From assembly GCF_000719475.1 (NCBI RefSeq), contig NZ_JOGO01000044.1:1-59911 (forward strand): DNA of 59,911 nucleotides, in the 5' to 3' direction. Position 1 is the stretch's first letter, and every line of letters begins with the position of its first letter. The translations under genes were made by a program, and so were the position numbers. This DNA comes from Streptomyces sp. NRRL F-5630. GTDB taxonomy: Bacteria; Actinomycetota; Actinomycetes; Streptomycetales; Streptomycetaceae. Below the pieces are notes generated by a model. The model saw nothing but the letters and a program-made list of their open reading frames with translations, ran no database searches and was not told the DNA's origin. Shown in pieces: positions 50,849 through 59,077 of the stretch.

Positions 50849-52312
50849 ATGGTGCGATCGGCACCCGGCACGGCAGGGAACCCCGCGACAGGCACGGCGT
50901 CGGCCCCCGCCACCGCACCGGACCCCGCGCCCCGCTCGGCACCGGACCCCGGGACGAGCGGTGAGGGCTCCAGGCGTGAGGCCGCCCTGACGCTTGTCCG
51001 CACCCTGTGGTTCCCCGCCTTCATGTTCGCCGGGTTCCTCGTCTGCTACCTCCTGCCCTTCCACAATCCGGTCCCGCACCACGTCAGGGTCGCCGTCCCC
51101 GCCGCCACCGCCACGTCTCTCCAGCACGCCCTGGACCGCAGCGTCCCGGGCGGCTTCGACGTCGTACCGGTGCACGACGCCGACGCCGCCCGCGCCGCCG
51201 TCACCGGCCGCGACGCCGTCGCCGGGTACGTCCCCGGCCCCGGGGCACCCGAACTCTTCACCGCCAAGGCCGACGGCTACTCGCTCGAATCCGTCCTCCA
51301 GAGGACGTTCACCGCCGTCGCCCAGCACAGCGGCGATCAGCGGGCGGGCGGGCAGTCCGCCCTCAAGGTCACCGAGGTCGCCCCCATCGCCGCGGGTGAC
51401 GGCATGGGCACCGGGCTCTTCTACGTCGTCCTCGCCTGCACCATCCCGGCCTACGTCATGGTCATGATGATGCTGCGGGCCACGACCTTCGGCCGACGGG
51501 ACAAGATCCTCGTCCTCGCGGTCGCCGGGGCCGTCCTCGCCCTCGTCGCCTACGGCGTCGCCCGGTGGATGAACGTCATCCCGGGCGACCCGCTCGCGAT
51601 CCTCTTCCTCTTCCTCATGACCCAGGCCGTCTCGCAGACCGCGCTCGGCCTCGTGCCCTTCGTCAAGCAGTACCTGCCCGGCGTCGCGATGGGCCTGTTC
51701 GTGCTGCTCAGCATGCCGTCCAGCGGCGGCGCCATCCCGGTGCAGATGGTCCCCGGTTTCTTCCGCGCCCTCCACCCGGTCATGCCGATGGGCAACCTCA
51801 TCGAAGCCCTGCGCGGACTCTTCTACTTCGGCGGCAAGGACGTCGTCCCGCACGTCCTCGTCCTGCTCGCCTGGGTCGCCGCGGCCTTCGTCCTGCACGG
51901 CCTCGGCGCTCTCCACGCCCGCCGCGCAGCCGCCCGGGGCACCGCGAAGGACGCCGTGCCCGAACCACCCGTCGAGGACCCGGCCCTGGAGACCGCGCAG
52001 CCCGAGGCACTGCCCCCGCACCGGGCCGCGAGCCTCCTTCCGCTGCCCCAGCTCACCGGGCGCGTCACCGACACCGCCGGACACCCCCTGCGCGACGTCG
52101 TCATCACCGTCACGGGCACCCACGGCAGGGAACTCCTGCGCGCCACCACCGACGACGACGGCGCCTACGCCGCTGCCGGGCTCGCCGAGCAGACCGTCGT
52201 CGTCATCGCCTCGGCGCCCTCCCGGCTCTCCGCCGTCGCCCGCGTCGCGATACGGGACGGGCACCCCGCCCGCCACGACTTCCACCTCGCGAGCCGGTCC
52301 TTCGCCACCTGA
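50849..52312 (+). CDS. ABC-2/YhgE-like membrane protein with Cna-B-like C-terminal domain
   Basis: Membrane protein of 487 residues. A hydrophilic N-terminus is followed by a helix (about 52-72), an extracytoplasmic domain of about 140 residues (HHVRVAVPAATATSLQHAL, split after 19), and about five to six further helices (205-355) in an ABC-2/YhgE-like arrangement. The C-terminal 85 residues form a carboxypeptidase-regulatory/Cna-B-like beta-sandwich (LTGRVTDTAGHPLRDVVITV, DDDGAYAAAGLAEQTVVV). The function is unknown; export or envelope roles are possible. ATG 50849 has GAGGAGG and AAGG upstream. An operator-like palindrome lies 61 bases before it. Confidence 0.75.
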   Translation: MVRSAPGTAGNPATGTASAPATAPDPAPRSAPDPGTSGEGSRREAALTLVRTLWFPAFMFAGFLVCYLLPFHNPVPHHVRVAVPAATATSLQHALDRSVPGGFDVVPVHDADAARAAVTGRDAVAGYVPGPGAPELFTAKADGYSLESVLQRTFTAVAQHSGDQRAGGQSALKVTEVAPIAAGDGMGTGLFYVVLACTIPAYVMVMMMLRATTFGRRDKILVLAVAGAVLALVAYGVARWMNVIPGDPLAILFLFLMTQAVSQTALGLVPFVKQYLPGVAMGLFVLLSMPSSGGAIPVQMVPGFFRALHPVMPMGNLIEALRGLFYFGGKDVVPHVLVLLAWVAAAFVLHGLGALHARRAAARGTAKDAVPEPPVEDPALETAQPEALPPHRAASLLPLPQLTGRVTDTAGHPLRDVVITVTGTHGRELLRATTDDDGAYAAAGLAEQTVVVIASAPSRLSAVARVAIRDGHPARHDFHLASRSFAT

Positions 52313-52418
52313 GCGCTCCACCAACCGGGTGCACCGGGCTGGGCCGATCGGGCGGTCACCGCCCCGCTCGGTCCTCGCGCACCGCGTGTCGTTCGTACTC
52401 TTCCGTCGCCATACGGGT

Positions 52419-52440
52419 GCGGGCGGGAACTCCCGCCCGC
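52419..52440 (+). terminator. Compact hairpin between YhgE-like gene and ctaD
   Basis: A 10-bp perfect inverted repeat (52419-52428 with 52431-52440) has a 2-base nominal loop. It may terminate the upstream gene or attenuate the ctaD transcript, since it ends only 28 bases before the ctaD start. Confidence 0.5.
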
Positions 52441-52468
52441 CGCCTGACGAATGACGAATGGAGACCGA

Positions 52469-53970
52469 GTGAGCTCGGCAGACACCCTGGTGGACTCCCG
52501 TCCCCCGACGCCCCCCGGCCCCGTACGGCGGAGGTATCCAGGGGGCTGGGTGATCCGCTGGATCACCAGCACCGACCACAAGGTGATCGGCACCTCCTAC
52601 CTGGTCACCTCGTTCACCTTCTTCTGCCTCGGCGGCGTCCTCGCCCTCGTCATGCGCGCCGAACTCGCCCGGCCGGGCCTTCAGATCGTCTCTCCCGAGC
52701 AGTTCAACCAGGCGTTCACGATGCACGGCACGATCATGCTGCTGATGTTCGCGACACCGCTCTTCATCGGCTTCGCCAACTGGATCATGCCGCTCCAGAT
52801 CGGCTCGCCCGACGTCGCGTTCCCGCGCCTGAACATGTTCTCGTACTGGCTGTTCCTCTTCGGCTCGCTCATCGTCATCAGCGGCTTCCTCACCCCTCAA
52901 GGGGCAGCCGACTTCGGCTGGTTCGCCTATTCACCGCTCAACGACTCTATCCACTCGACGGGCGTGGGCCCCGACCTGTGGATCATGGGCCTCGCCCTCC
53001 AGGGCTTCGGCACGATCCTCGGCGCCGTCAACTTCATCACCACGATCATCACCATGCGCGCTCCCGGCATGACCGCGTTCCGCATGCCGATCTTCGTGTG
53101 GAACGTGCTGCTCACCTCGGTGCTCGTGATCTTCGCCTTCCCCTGCCTCGCCGCCGCGCTCCTGTGCCTGGAGGCGGACCGCAAGTTCGGCGCGCACGTC
53201 TTCGACCCGACCAACGGCGGGGCGCTGCTCTGGCAGCACCTCTTCTGGTTCTTCGGCCACCCCGAGGTCTACATCATCGCGCTGCCGTTCTTCGGCATCG
53301 TCACGGAGATCCTCCCGGTCTTCTCGCGCAAGCCCGTCTTCGGCTACGTGGGCCTCATCGGCGCCACGATCGCCATCGCCGGGCTCTCCATCACGGTGTG
53401 GGCGCACCACATGTACGTGACGGGCGGCGTGCTGCTGCCCTTCTTCTCGTTCATGACCTTCCTCATCGCCGTGCCGACGGGTGTGAAGTTCTTCAACTGG
53501 ATCGGGACCATGTGGAAGGGGTCCCTCTCCTTCGAGACACCGATGCTGTGGTCCGTCGGCTTCCTCGTCACCTTCCTCTTCGGCGGCCTCACCGGCGTCA
53601 TCCTCGCCGCGCCCCCGCTCGACTTCCACGTCTCCGACTCGTACTTCGTCGTCGCGCACTTCCACTACGTCGTCTTCGGCACCGTCGTCTTCGCGATGTT
53701 CGCCGGTTTCCACTTCTGGTGGCCGAAGTTCACCGGCAAGATGCTCGACGAGCGGCTCGGGAAGATCACCTTCTGGACCCTCTTCGTCGGCTTCCACGGC
53801 ACCTTCGCCCGCCCCCGCGGCACAACTTCAACGCCCTGCCCCGTATCCGCAGCGAGTCCCCGGCCTTCGAACTGCACCACCCGGCGATCAACGCGATGGA
53901 CCAGACGGTCAACGCCCCGCACGAGTCCGTGACCATCGCCCCCGGCGAGCGCGACAACCGCGGCGAGTGA
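52469..53970 (+). pseudogene. ctaD: Cytochrome c oxidase subunit I paralogue, internal deletion and frameshift
   Basis: Heme-copper oxidase subunit I. About 446 residues read normally: [12 protein letters not shown] (heme a ligand), [18 protein letters not shown] (Cu-B His and cross-linked Tyr), [10 protein letters not shown] and [12 protein letters not shown] (heme ligands). At about 53806/53807 the sequence jumps from VGFHGTF into the normal C-terminal tail, but in another frame. The tail [19 protein letters not shown] continues to a TGA at 53970. Roughly 75 residues including the last membrane segments are missing, and the truncated frame ends at 53932 after 41 unrelated residues. GGAG lies before GTG 52469. 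No ctaC, ctaE or ctaF is adjacent. Confidence 0.82.
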
Positions 53971-54002
53971 GGTGGTGGGGCCGCCCGGCGCGGCCCACCA
54001 CC
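53971..54002 (+). terminator. Hairpin after ctaD
   Basis: An inverted repeat of 13-14 bp with one bulged base starts directly after the ancestral ctaD stop at 53970 and precedes the next gene by about 58 bases. Confidence 0.6.
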
Positions 54003-54060
54003 CCTGGCACCCGCAGCCCTGACGCAGAGCCCCTGTGACGCAGACAGCAAGGAGCCGTAC

Positions 54061-54414
54061 GTGGAGCAGCCCACCCCCGACAGCGCGCGCGGACTCGTCC
54101 AGCTGGAGGGGTACCTGCTGTGGAACGCGGAGGTGGCCGAGGCCAGGCGGCGGGCGCGGTGCTTCACCGAGCACCTGCCCTGGCTCACCACCGCGCAGCG
54201 CGAGGACATCGAGCGCGCCTACACCGCCGACCGGCTCGACGACTCCAAGGAGATGCTGCGCCGCGTCGCCGCCCGCTCCGTGAGCCTGCGCGCCGAGTAC
54301 ACGGCACGCTATGAGCGACTGCGCCGCCGCTGCGTGGCCACGGCGCTGCTGGGCACGGCCGTCGCCGTCGCCAGCCTGCTGTGCGGGCTGCTCACCGTGC
54401 TCGCCGGCGACTGA
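54061..54414 (+). CDS. Hypothetical protein with C-terminal membrane helix
   Basis: Protein of 117 residues, not recognised. Residues 1-88 are helical and charged (LLWNAEVAEARRRARCFTE, TTAQREDIERAYTADRLDD), and residues 90-114 form one membrane helix, so it is probably a tail-anchored or C-terminally anchored cytoplasmic protein. AAGGAG six bases before GTG 54061 is an excellent ribosome site. It sits just downstream of the damaged ctaD but is probably expressed separately or as a second cistron. Confidence 0.75.
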   Translation: MEQPTPDSARGLVQLEGYLLWNAEVAEARRRARCFTEHLPWLTTAQREDIERAYTADRLDDSKEMLRRVAARSVSLRAEYTARYERLRRRCVATALLGTAVAVASLLCGLLTVLAGD

Positions 54415-54468
54415 GCACCGGTACACGGCGGGCGTACGCGGCCGGAGCGGCACCGCGAGGCCGGACAG

Positions 54469-54509
54469 GGGAGGGGCCCGGCACCTGTGACAGGTGCCGG
54501 GCCCCTCCC
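54469..54509. terminator. Bidirectional 19-bp hairpin
   Basis: A perfect 19-bp inverted repeat (54469-54487 with 54491-54509) has a 3-base loop and lies between the hypothetical membrane gene and the converging VWA-partner gene. Confidence 0.85.
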
Positions 54510-54535
54510 GCGCGACGTACGGGGCGTGCCCCCGC

Positions 54536-55318
54536 TCAGCCCTGTGGAGGCAGTCCGCGCGGCCGGCCCCGGCCCCGCGTCAGCACGTACCCGCCGATCC
54601 CGCACAGCGCGCCGAGCACCGCGCCGCCGCCGGTCCACCACCAGCGGTCGTTCCAGCGGCCCGACGACCAGCCGTCCTCCGGCTCGGGCGCCTGCGGCGC
54701 CGCGGCGGGCAGGAGCGGCTTCGAGAGCTTGCCACCCACGGCCTCGGCCCCGCCCTTGTCGACCGTGGACACGTCCACGGCCGCGTCGACCGGCAGGCCC
54801 ATGTCCTGGGCGGGTGCGTCGAGCACCGTCAGGCGTATGTAATAGGCGCCGGGCAAGGGGTCGTTCGCCCACGGCTCCGCCCAGGCGCGCACGGTGCGCA
54901 GCGTGCACGACAGCCGTACCGTCGTGGTCTCGGCCGCGACCGTACGGGTCTGCGCGCCGTAGCGGCACGCCTGCCGGCGCCGCAGCCCGTCGTACACGTC
55001 GACCTGCCAGGTCTGCTCCCCGTGCCGGGCACCCGCCGCGGGGAGCTTCACCTCCGCGCGCACCGTCGCCGAGCGTCCCGCGTCCCCGGGGTACACCCAG
55101 TACAGGTAGTCGCCCGTGGAGGCGTGTGCCGTGCCCCGCTGTCCCACGTCGAGCGCGGTCGCGGTACGGAACGAGGTGCCCGCCTCCGTCGGCGCGGTTC
55201 CCTTGTCGTCCCCGTCGTCGGCCCGTGCCGCGGCCGCCGGGCCGAGCGCGAGGCACAGCGCGGCGAGCGCGGCCCCCGCGCGGCGCGCGAAGGCACCGGG
55301 CTTGTTCCGCATCCTCAT
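54536..55318 (-). CDS. Secreted, membrane-anchored partner of the VWA protein
   Basis: Protein of 260 residues with an N-terminal signal peptide (AGAALAALCLALGPAAAARA), an extracytoplasmic beta-rich domain (about 35-200) and one C-terminal helix (about 225-248) followed by an Arg-rich stop-transfer tail. The function is unknown. Four Cys lie in the mature part, two of them (near RRQACRYGA and RLSCTLRT) in a position to form a disulfide. Its start overlaps the stop of the VWA gene by one base (TGATG) and has GGAGGAG upstream, so the pair is translationally coupled and the products probably interact. Confidence 0.78.
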   Translation of the reverse strand: MRMRNKPGAFARRAGAALAALCLALGPAAAARADDGDDKGTAPTEAGTSFRTATALDVGQRGTAHASTGDYLYWVYPGDAGRSATVRAEVKLPAAGARHGEQTWQVDVYDGLRRRQACRYGAQTRTVAAETTTVRLSCTLRTVRAWAEPWANDPLPGAYYIRLTVLDAPAQDMGLPVDAAVDVSTVDKGGAEAVGGKLSKPLLPAAAPQAPEPEDGWSSGRWNDRWWWTGGGAVLGALCGIGGYVLTRGRGRPRGLPPQG

Positions 55319-56595
55319 CAGTTGCTCCTCCACACCGTGACGCGCCAGCGCGAGACGAAGCCCCACACCAGCCCGGTCAGCAGACCCACCACCGCGAGCA
55401 GGCCGAGCAGCCACCAGCCGTGCCCGAGCCCGAAGGAGGCCACGTCCGAGCCGTTCGAGGGGCCGCGCACCACGTCGATCGTCAGTTCCAGCGGCAGACC
55501 GGGGGCCTTCGCGGTGCTCCCGCCCTGGTCGGTGAAGGAGTGCGCCACCTGGAGGCACACCGTCTCGGCCGCCGGTGCGTCACCGTCGTCGTCATCGGCC
55601 TCCGCCTTCGGGTAGCGCAGCCCGGCCGAGAGGGCGTCGGTGCGTCCCGCCCCGGTCGTCTCGCCCCGCACGATCTCCCGCCCGTGCAGCGTCACCGCGC
55701 GCAGCAGCACTCCGCTGTCCGGCGCCACCGCGCGGTCGGCCGAGACCGTCACCGCCGCCCGCAACTCCTTGCCGGGCGGCAGCTCGACGCGGTACCAGCG
55801 GTGCTCGCCGATCTTCGCCCGGTCGCTGTAGAGACCCGTCTTCAGCTCGGGCGCCTTCGCGCACTCCGCCGTGCCGGACACCGCCGACGGCGTCACCACC
55901 GGGTCGGCCGCCCGGTGCACCAACTGCTTGACGCGACCGGAGAGTTCCTTCGTGTGCCGGACCGTCGTGTACGTGCCGCCGGTCGCCTCGGCGATGCAGC
56001 TGAGCTGATCGCGCGTCTTCGCGTCGGGCACGAGGCCGAGCGTGTCCACGACGAGGTGCACGCCCTTCGCGGCGATCTCGCGGGCCACCTCGCAGGGGTC
56101 GCGCCGGCAGGTGTCCTCGCCGTCCGTGATGAGGACGATCCGCTTGCTCGCCTCGCCGTCGCTCAGGTCGTCGGCGGCGCCGAGCAGCGCGGGCCCGATC
56201 GGCGTCCACCCCGTGGGGGAGAGGGTCGCCACGGCGGCCTTCGCCTCGGCGCGGTCCGGGTGGCCGACCGGGTAGAGCTGACGGGTGTCCTTGCAGCCCG
56301 TCTCGCGGTCCTCGCCCGGGTAGTCGGCGCCGAGGGTGCGGATGCCGAGTTCGACGTCCTCGGGGACCGCGTCGAGCACCTCGTTGAAGGACTGCTTCGC
56401 CGCCGACATGCGGGAGGCGCCGTCGATGTCCTTCGCCCGCATCGAACCGCTGACGTCGAGGACCAGTTCCACCTGGGGCGGCGCCTTGCCCGCGTCGGGC
56501 TCGTCCGCGGCCTGGGCGGTTGCCCCCGGCAGCAGGGCCAGCGCGACGGCCAGCGCCCCTCCGGCGGCTGCCACCCGGTATTTCGTCAAGATCAT
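55318..56595 (-). CDS. VWA-domain, membrane-anchored extracytoplasmic protein
   Basis: Protein of 425 residues with signal peptide (AAAGGALAVALALLPGATAQA), a von Willebrand factor A domain (about 40-215) and a beta-rich region, then one C-terminal helix (about 393-415) and a short basic tail. The metal-ion-dependent adhesion site is complete: VLDVSGSMRAKD (DxSxS), the Thr in SPTGWTPIGPAL and LITDGEDTC. This predicts divalent-metal-dependent binding of a protein partner outside the cell. TACGAT lies six bases before the ATG with TTGGCT 17 bases further up, so translation is likely leaderless. It is coupled to the next gene. Confidence 0.85.
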   Translation of the reverse strand: MILTKYRVAAAGGALAVALALLPGATAQAADEPDAGKAPPQVELVLDVSGSMRAKDIDGASRMSAAKQSFNEVLDAVPEDVELGIRTLGADYPGEDRETGCKDTRQLYPVGHPDRAEAKAAVATLSPTGWTPIGPALLGAADDLSDGEASKRIVLITDGEDTCRRDPCEVAREIAAKGVHLVVDTLGLVPDAKTRDQLSCIAEATGGTYTTVRHTKELSGRVKQLVHRAADPVVTPSAVSGTAECAKAPELKTGLYSDRAKIGEHRWYRVELPPGKELRAAVTVSADRAVAPDSGVLLRAVTLHGREIVRGETTGAGRTDALSAGLRYPKAEADDDDGDAPAAETVCLQVAHSFTDQGGSTAKAPGLPLELTIDVVRGPSNGSDVASFGLGHGWWLLGLLAVVGLLTGLVWGFVSRWRVTVWRSN

Positions 56596-56601
56596 CGTGG
56601 G

Positions 56602-56630
56602 ATCGTACGGATAATCGGCCGGGAAGCCAA
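56602..56630 (-). promoter_or_regulatory. Promoter of the VWA operon (leaderless arrangement)
   Basis: On the minus strand TTGGCT (56625-56630), a 17-base spacer and TACGAT (56602-56607) form a good vegetative-type promoter. The ATG begins six bases after the -10, so the start codon would be at or next to the 5' end of the transcript. Confidence 0.6.
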
Positions 56631-56745
56631 AATAAGCCGTTCGGGGGACAGTTGACGGCCCGTCCTGCTCCGGCTGCCGACCCGGAGGGACGTAGCCGGA
56701 CGGGTGGTACGTGTGGCACGGCCGGGGTGGTGGAACGCGTGAGGC

Positions 56746-56982
56746 ATGACTGAGAGAGACAGCCCCCGCTCGATGATGCCCCGTCTCGTCGTCCTCGCGC
56801 CCCAGCCCGCCGACCCCCCGTTCCGCGTCGTGGAGGCGGACGGGCAGGTGATCGGCGAGGCCACCGACGTGAAGGAGGTGGTGGCGGTCGCCCTCGCGCT
56901 CGGCCTCACCGCGGAGGATCTCGACGACCCCGAGAAGGTGCTGTGGGTCGGCGGCGACCAGTACAGCTGGACCCCTCGCTGA
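56746..56982 (+). CDS. Small conserved-looking hypothetical protein (78 aa)
   Basis: Unrecognised protein with coding-like composition: LVVLAPQPADPPFRVVEAD, split from GQVIGEATDVKEVVAVALAL, and a Trp-rich end (VLWVGGDQYSW). It predicts a small alpha/beta fold, cytoplasmic, with no membrane segment. The ribosome site before ATG 56746 is weak (GTGAGG). It is divergent from the VWA operon with 150 bases between. Confidence 0.65.
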   Translation: MTERDSPRSMMPRLVVLAPQPADPPFRVVEADGQVIGEATDVKEVVAVALALGLTAEDLDDPEKVLWVGGDQYSWTPR

Positions 56983-57302
56983 GCCGCCCGCACCACCCCC
57001 TCGCGGCGCCGGGTCCCGCCCGGCGCCGCCGCGCTGTCCGGGGAGCGCGCGCGAGGCCGCTCTCGTACGTCCTGCCACGGGAGAGTGCACTTCCACCCAC
57101 CCGGCCCCGCGACGGCCCGGACGGCGGTACCCTCGGGGCCACCGCGTCCCCTCCCCGTTCCCGAACTCGCCAGGTCCCGCAGGCGGATGCCCCCGAAGGC
57201 GTCCCGGTGCGGCCGGCATCCGGCGGGAGTGCCACCGGACGCGGCAGACACCACTCCGGCCCCGGCCGGGGACCACCACCACGTCCAGGAAGTGAGTCGT
57301 CC
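56983..57302. other. Intergenic region before the H1-like gene
   Basis: 320 bases without a gene I can support; the downstream gene's frame is open here, but the sequence is Pro/Arg-rich. TACCCT at about 57128 could be a -10 element, but no matching -35 is clear. Confidence 0.35.
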
Positions 57303-58118
57303 GTGACCCAGGACCCCACCGAGGTGCAGAACCTCAAGGCGCAGTACGAGGCGAAAGTCGCCGCCGACCTGCGGGCCAACATCGAGGAGCAGTCGAGGAT
57401 CGCCGAGGAGATCGAGGCGCTGCGCGAGCGGCTCGGCGTCCTCACTCACGAGCAGGGAATGCTGACGGGGGTGCAGCAGGCACTCGGTGGCGTCCCCGCC
57501 ACCACCACCGACCCGGCTCCGGCACCCGCCGCCGAGTCGGCCAAGGTGCCGCGCGCCCGTGCGGAGGCCCCGGCGCAGGCCCCCGCGCCCGCCGCGGCGG
57601 CACCTGAGGCGGCGTCCGTCCCCGTCCCGGCTCCGGCCGCCGGAGCGGTCGCCGACGGCGGGACGGCCTCGGCCTCCGGGGCGGCCGAGAAGGGGTCCGC
57701 GCGCACCACGTCCAAGCCCGCGAGCAGGACCAGGGCCACCACCAGGACGGCCACCAAGCCCGCGTCCAAGGCTGCCCCGAAGAAGTCCTCGAAGGCGCAG
57801 GCCAAGGCCAAGTCCCCCGCCGGGGCCGAGGCGAAGGCCGCCCCCTCGTCCGCGCCCACCGCCGGCACCACCTCCGCCGGGCGCGTCACGCTCCGGGAGC
57901 TGATCGCCCGGCAGCTCGCGGCACACGGCGAGCCCCGTTCCGCCGCCGAGGTCGGCGCGACCCTCCGCGAGGAGCACCCGGAGCGCGAGCTCAAGGGCAA
58001 CGTCGTGCGCACCACGCTCGAAGCGCTCGTCGCCAAGGGCGTGGTGCGGCGTTCCCGCCAGCACAAGTCCGTCTACTACACGCACACCACGGCGACGGGA
58101 GCCACCTCCCGCGACTGA
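57303..58118 (+). CDS. Coiled-coil / H1-like linker / winged-helix protein
   Basis: Probable DNA-binding protein of 271 residues in three parts. Residues 5-60 form an amphipathic coiled coil (VQNLKAQYEAKVAADLRANI, EEIEALRERLGVL). Residues 65-195 are disordered and rich in Ala, Pro and Lys, with histone-H1-like repeats near 140-185 (TRTATKPASKAAPKKSSKAQ). Residues 200-265 form a winged helix (TLRELIARQLAAHGEPRSAAE, split after 20; LKGNVVRTTLEALVAKGVVRRS). It looks like an oligomeric nucleoid-associated or regulatory protein. GTG 57303 has AGGAAG about 12 bases upstream. Confidence 0.75.
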   Translation: MTQDPTEVQNLKAQYEAKVAADLRANIEEQSRIAEEIEALRERLGVLTHEQGMLTGVQQALGGVPATTTDPAPAPAAESAKVPRARAEAPAQAPAPAAAAPEAASVPVPAPAAGAVADGGTASASGAAEKGSARTTSKPASRTRATTRTATKPASKAAPKKSSKAQAKAKSPAGAEAKAAPSSAPTAGTTSAGRVTLRELIARQLAAHGEPRSAAEVGATLREEHPERELKGNVVRTTLEALVAKGVVRRSRQHKSVYYTHTTATGATSRD

Positions 58119-58214
58119 CGTCGCACCGGTGGCGGCCCCGTGAGCCGTCCTCGTACCCCCGTACGACCGGCGTCCGGCGGGTTCGGGGACCCTCGTGGGG
58201 GGAAGACGGCCCTC

Positions 58215-58985
58215 ATGGGGAACGTGACGCGTACACGCATGAACCGCCGACGGGGACGGCACGGTGCGGGAGGCCGCCCCGTGCGGGGTGTCCTGCTGTG
58301 CCTGCTGACCGCGGCGGCACTCACCGCCTGCTCCGGCGGGGACGACGGAGGCAGCGAGGCCCGCTCGGCCTCGGACGCCACCACCGCCCCCACGAGCGGG
58401 TCGTCGAGCCCGCCCGGCACGAAGTCGCCGGAACCGGGCACCTCGGCCCCGCGGAGCACCTCCCCGGGCAACTCGGAGGACAGCTCACCGGGAAGTCCGC
58501 AGAGCACCCCGCCGAGTGCCGTGCCGAGCGCCTCCGCGAGCACGCCCACGACCTCCGCCCCGAAGGAGGGCGGCACCCCGCGCTGCACCTCCGCCGGGAT
58601 GCGGCTCGTGCTCGGGCGAGGCGATGTGGGCGCCGGAAACATCCACTACTCCCTCGTCTTCACCAACACCTCGGACCGCACCTGCGTGCTCAGCGGCTAC
58701 CCCGGGGTCTCGCACCTCGCGGGGGACGGGGCGCAGATCGGCGCTCCGGCGAAGCGCGAGGGCGGGGAGGGGAGCGGCGTCCGGCTCGCGCCGGGCGCCA
58801 AGGCGCACAGCGAGGTGCACACGCTCAACGGGGGAGTCGGAGGGCAGTGCCGGGCGAAGGGCGAACTCCTGCGGGTGTATCCGCCCGGCTCGCGCGAGGC
58901 GATGACCACCCGTGCGGGGAACTTCCGCGTCTGCGGGGACACCTTCACGGTGACCACGGTCAGCGCCGGGGTCGGCCCCTCCTGA
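58215..58985 (+). CDS. DUF4232-type lipoprotein
   Basis: Putative extracytoplasmic lipoprotein of about 256 residues. After a basic start, the hydrophobic stretch GVLLCLLTAAALTAC ends in a lipobox with the lipidated Cys about 42 residues from the start. A Ser/Thr/Pro/Gly-rich spacer (about 45-125) leads to a DUF4232 beta-sandwich (about 128-256: RLVLGRGDVGAGNIHYSLVF, TNTSDRTCVLSGYPGV). Cys pairs in the sandwich may form disulfides. The start is uncertain: ATG 58215 has GGGGGGAAG upstream, while GTG 58140 and ATG 58239 are alternatives. A bidirectional hairpin follows. Confidence 0.82.
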   Translation: MGNVTRTRMNRRRGRHGAGGRPVRGVLLCLLTAAALTACSGGDDGGSEARSASDATTAPTSGSSSPPGTKSPEPGTSAPRSTSPGNSEDSSPGSPQSTPPSAVPSASASTPTTSAPKEGGTPRCTSAGMRLVLGRGDVGAGNIHYSLVFTNTSDRTCVLSGYPGVSHLAGDGAQIGAPAKREGGEGSGVRLAPGAKAHSEVHTLNGGVGGQCRAKGELLRVYPPGSREAMTTRAGNFRVCGDTFTVTTVSAGVGPS

Positions 58986-59023
58986 GCGGACGGGGCCCCG
59001 CCCCGCGCCGGGGAGTACGGGGA

Positions 59024-59056
59024 AGGGGCGGCCCGCGACGTGCGGACCGCCCCTTT
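59024..59056. terminator. Bidirectional hairpin
   Basis: A 14-bp inverted repeat with one mismatch (59024-59037 with 59043-59056, 5-base loop) lies between the lipoprotein gene and the converging chitinase gene. Confidence 0.75.
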
Positions 59057-59077
59057 CGCCGTTGCGGGAGAACCCGC

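Noticed and set aside
54061..54414. Cytochrome oxidase accessory subunit because it follows ctaD
   Set aside because: One helix and a charged N-terminal domain do not match CtaC, CtaE or CtaF; left as hypothetical.
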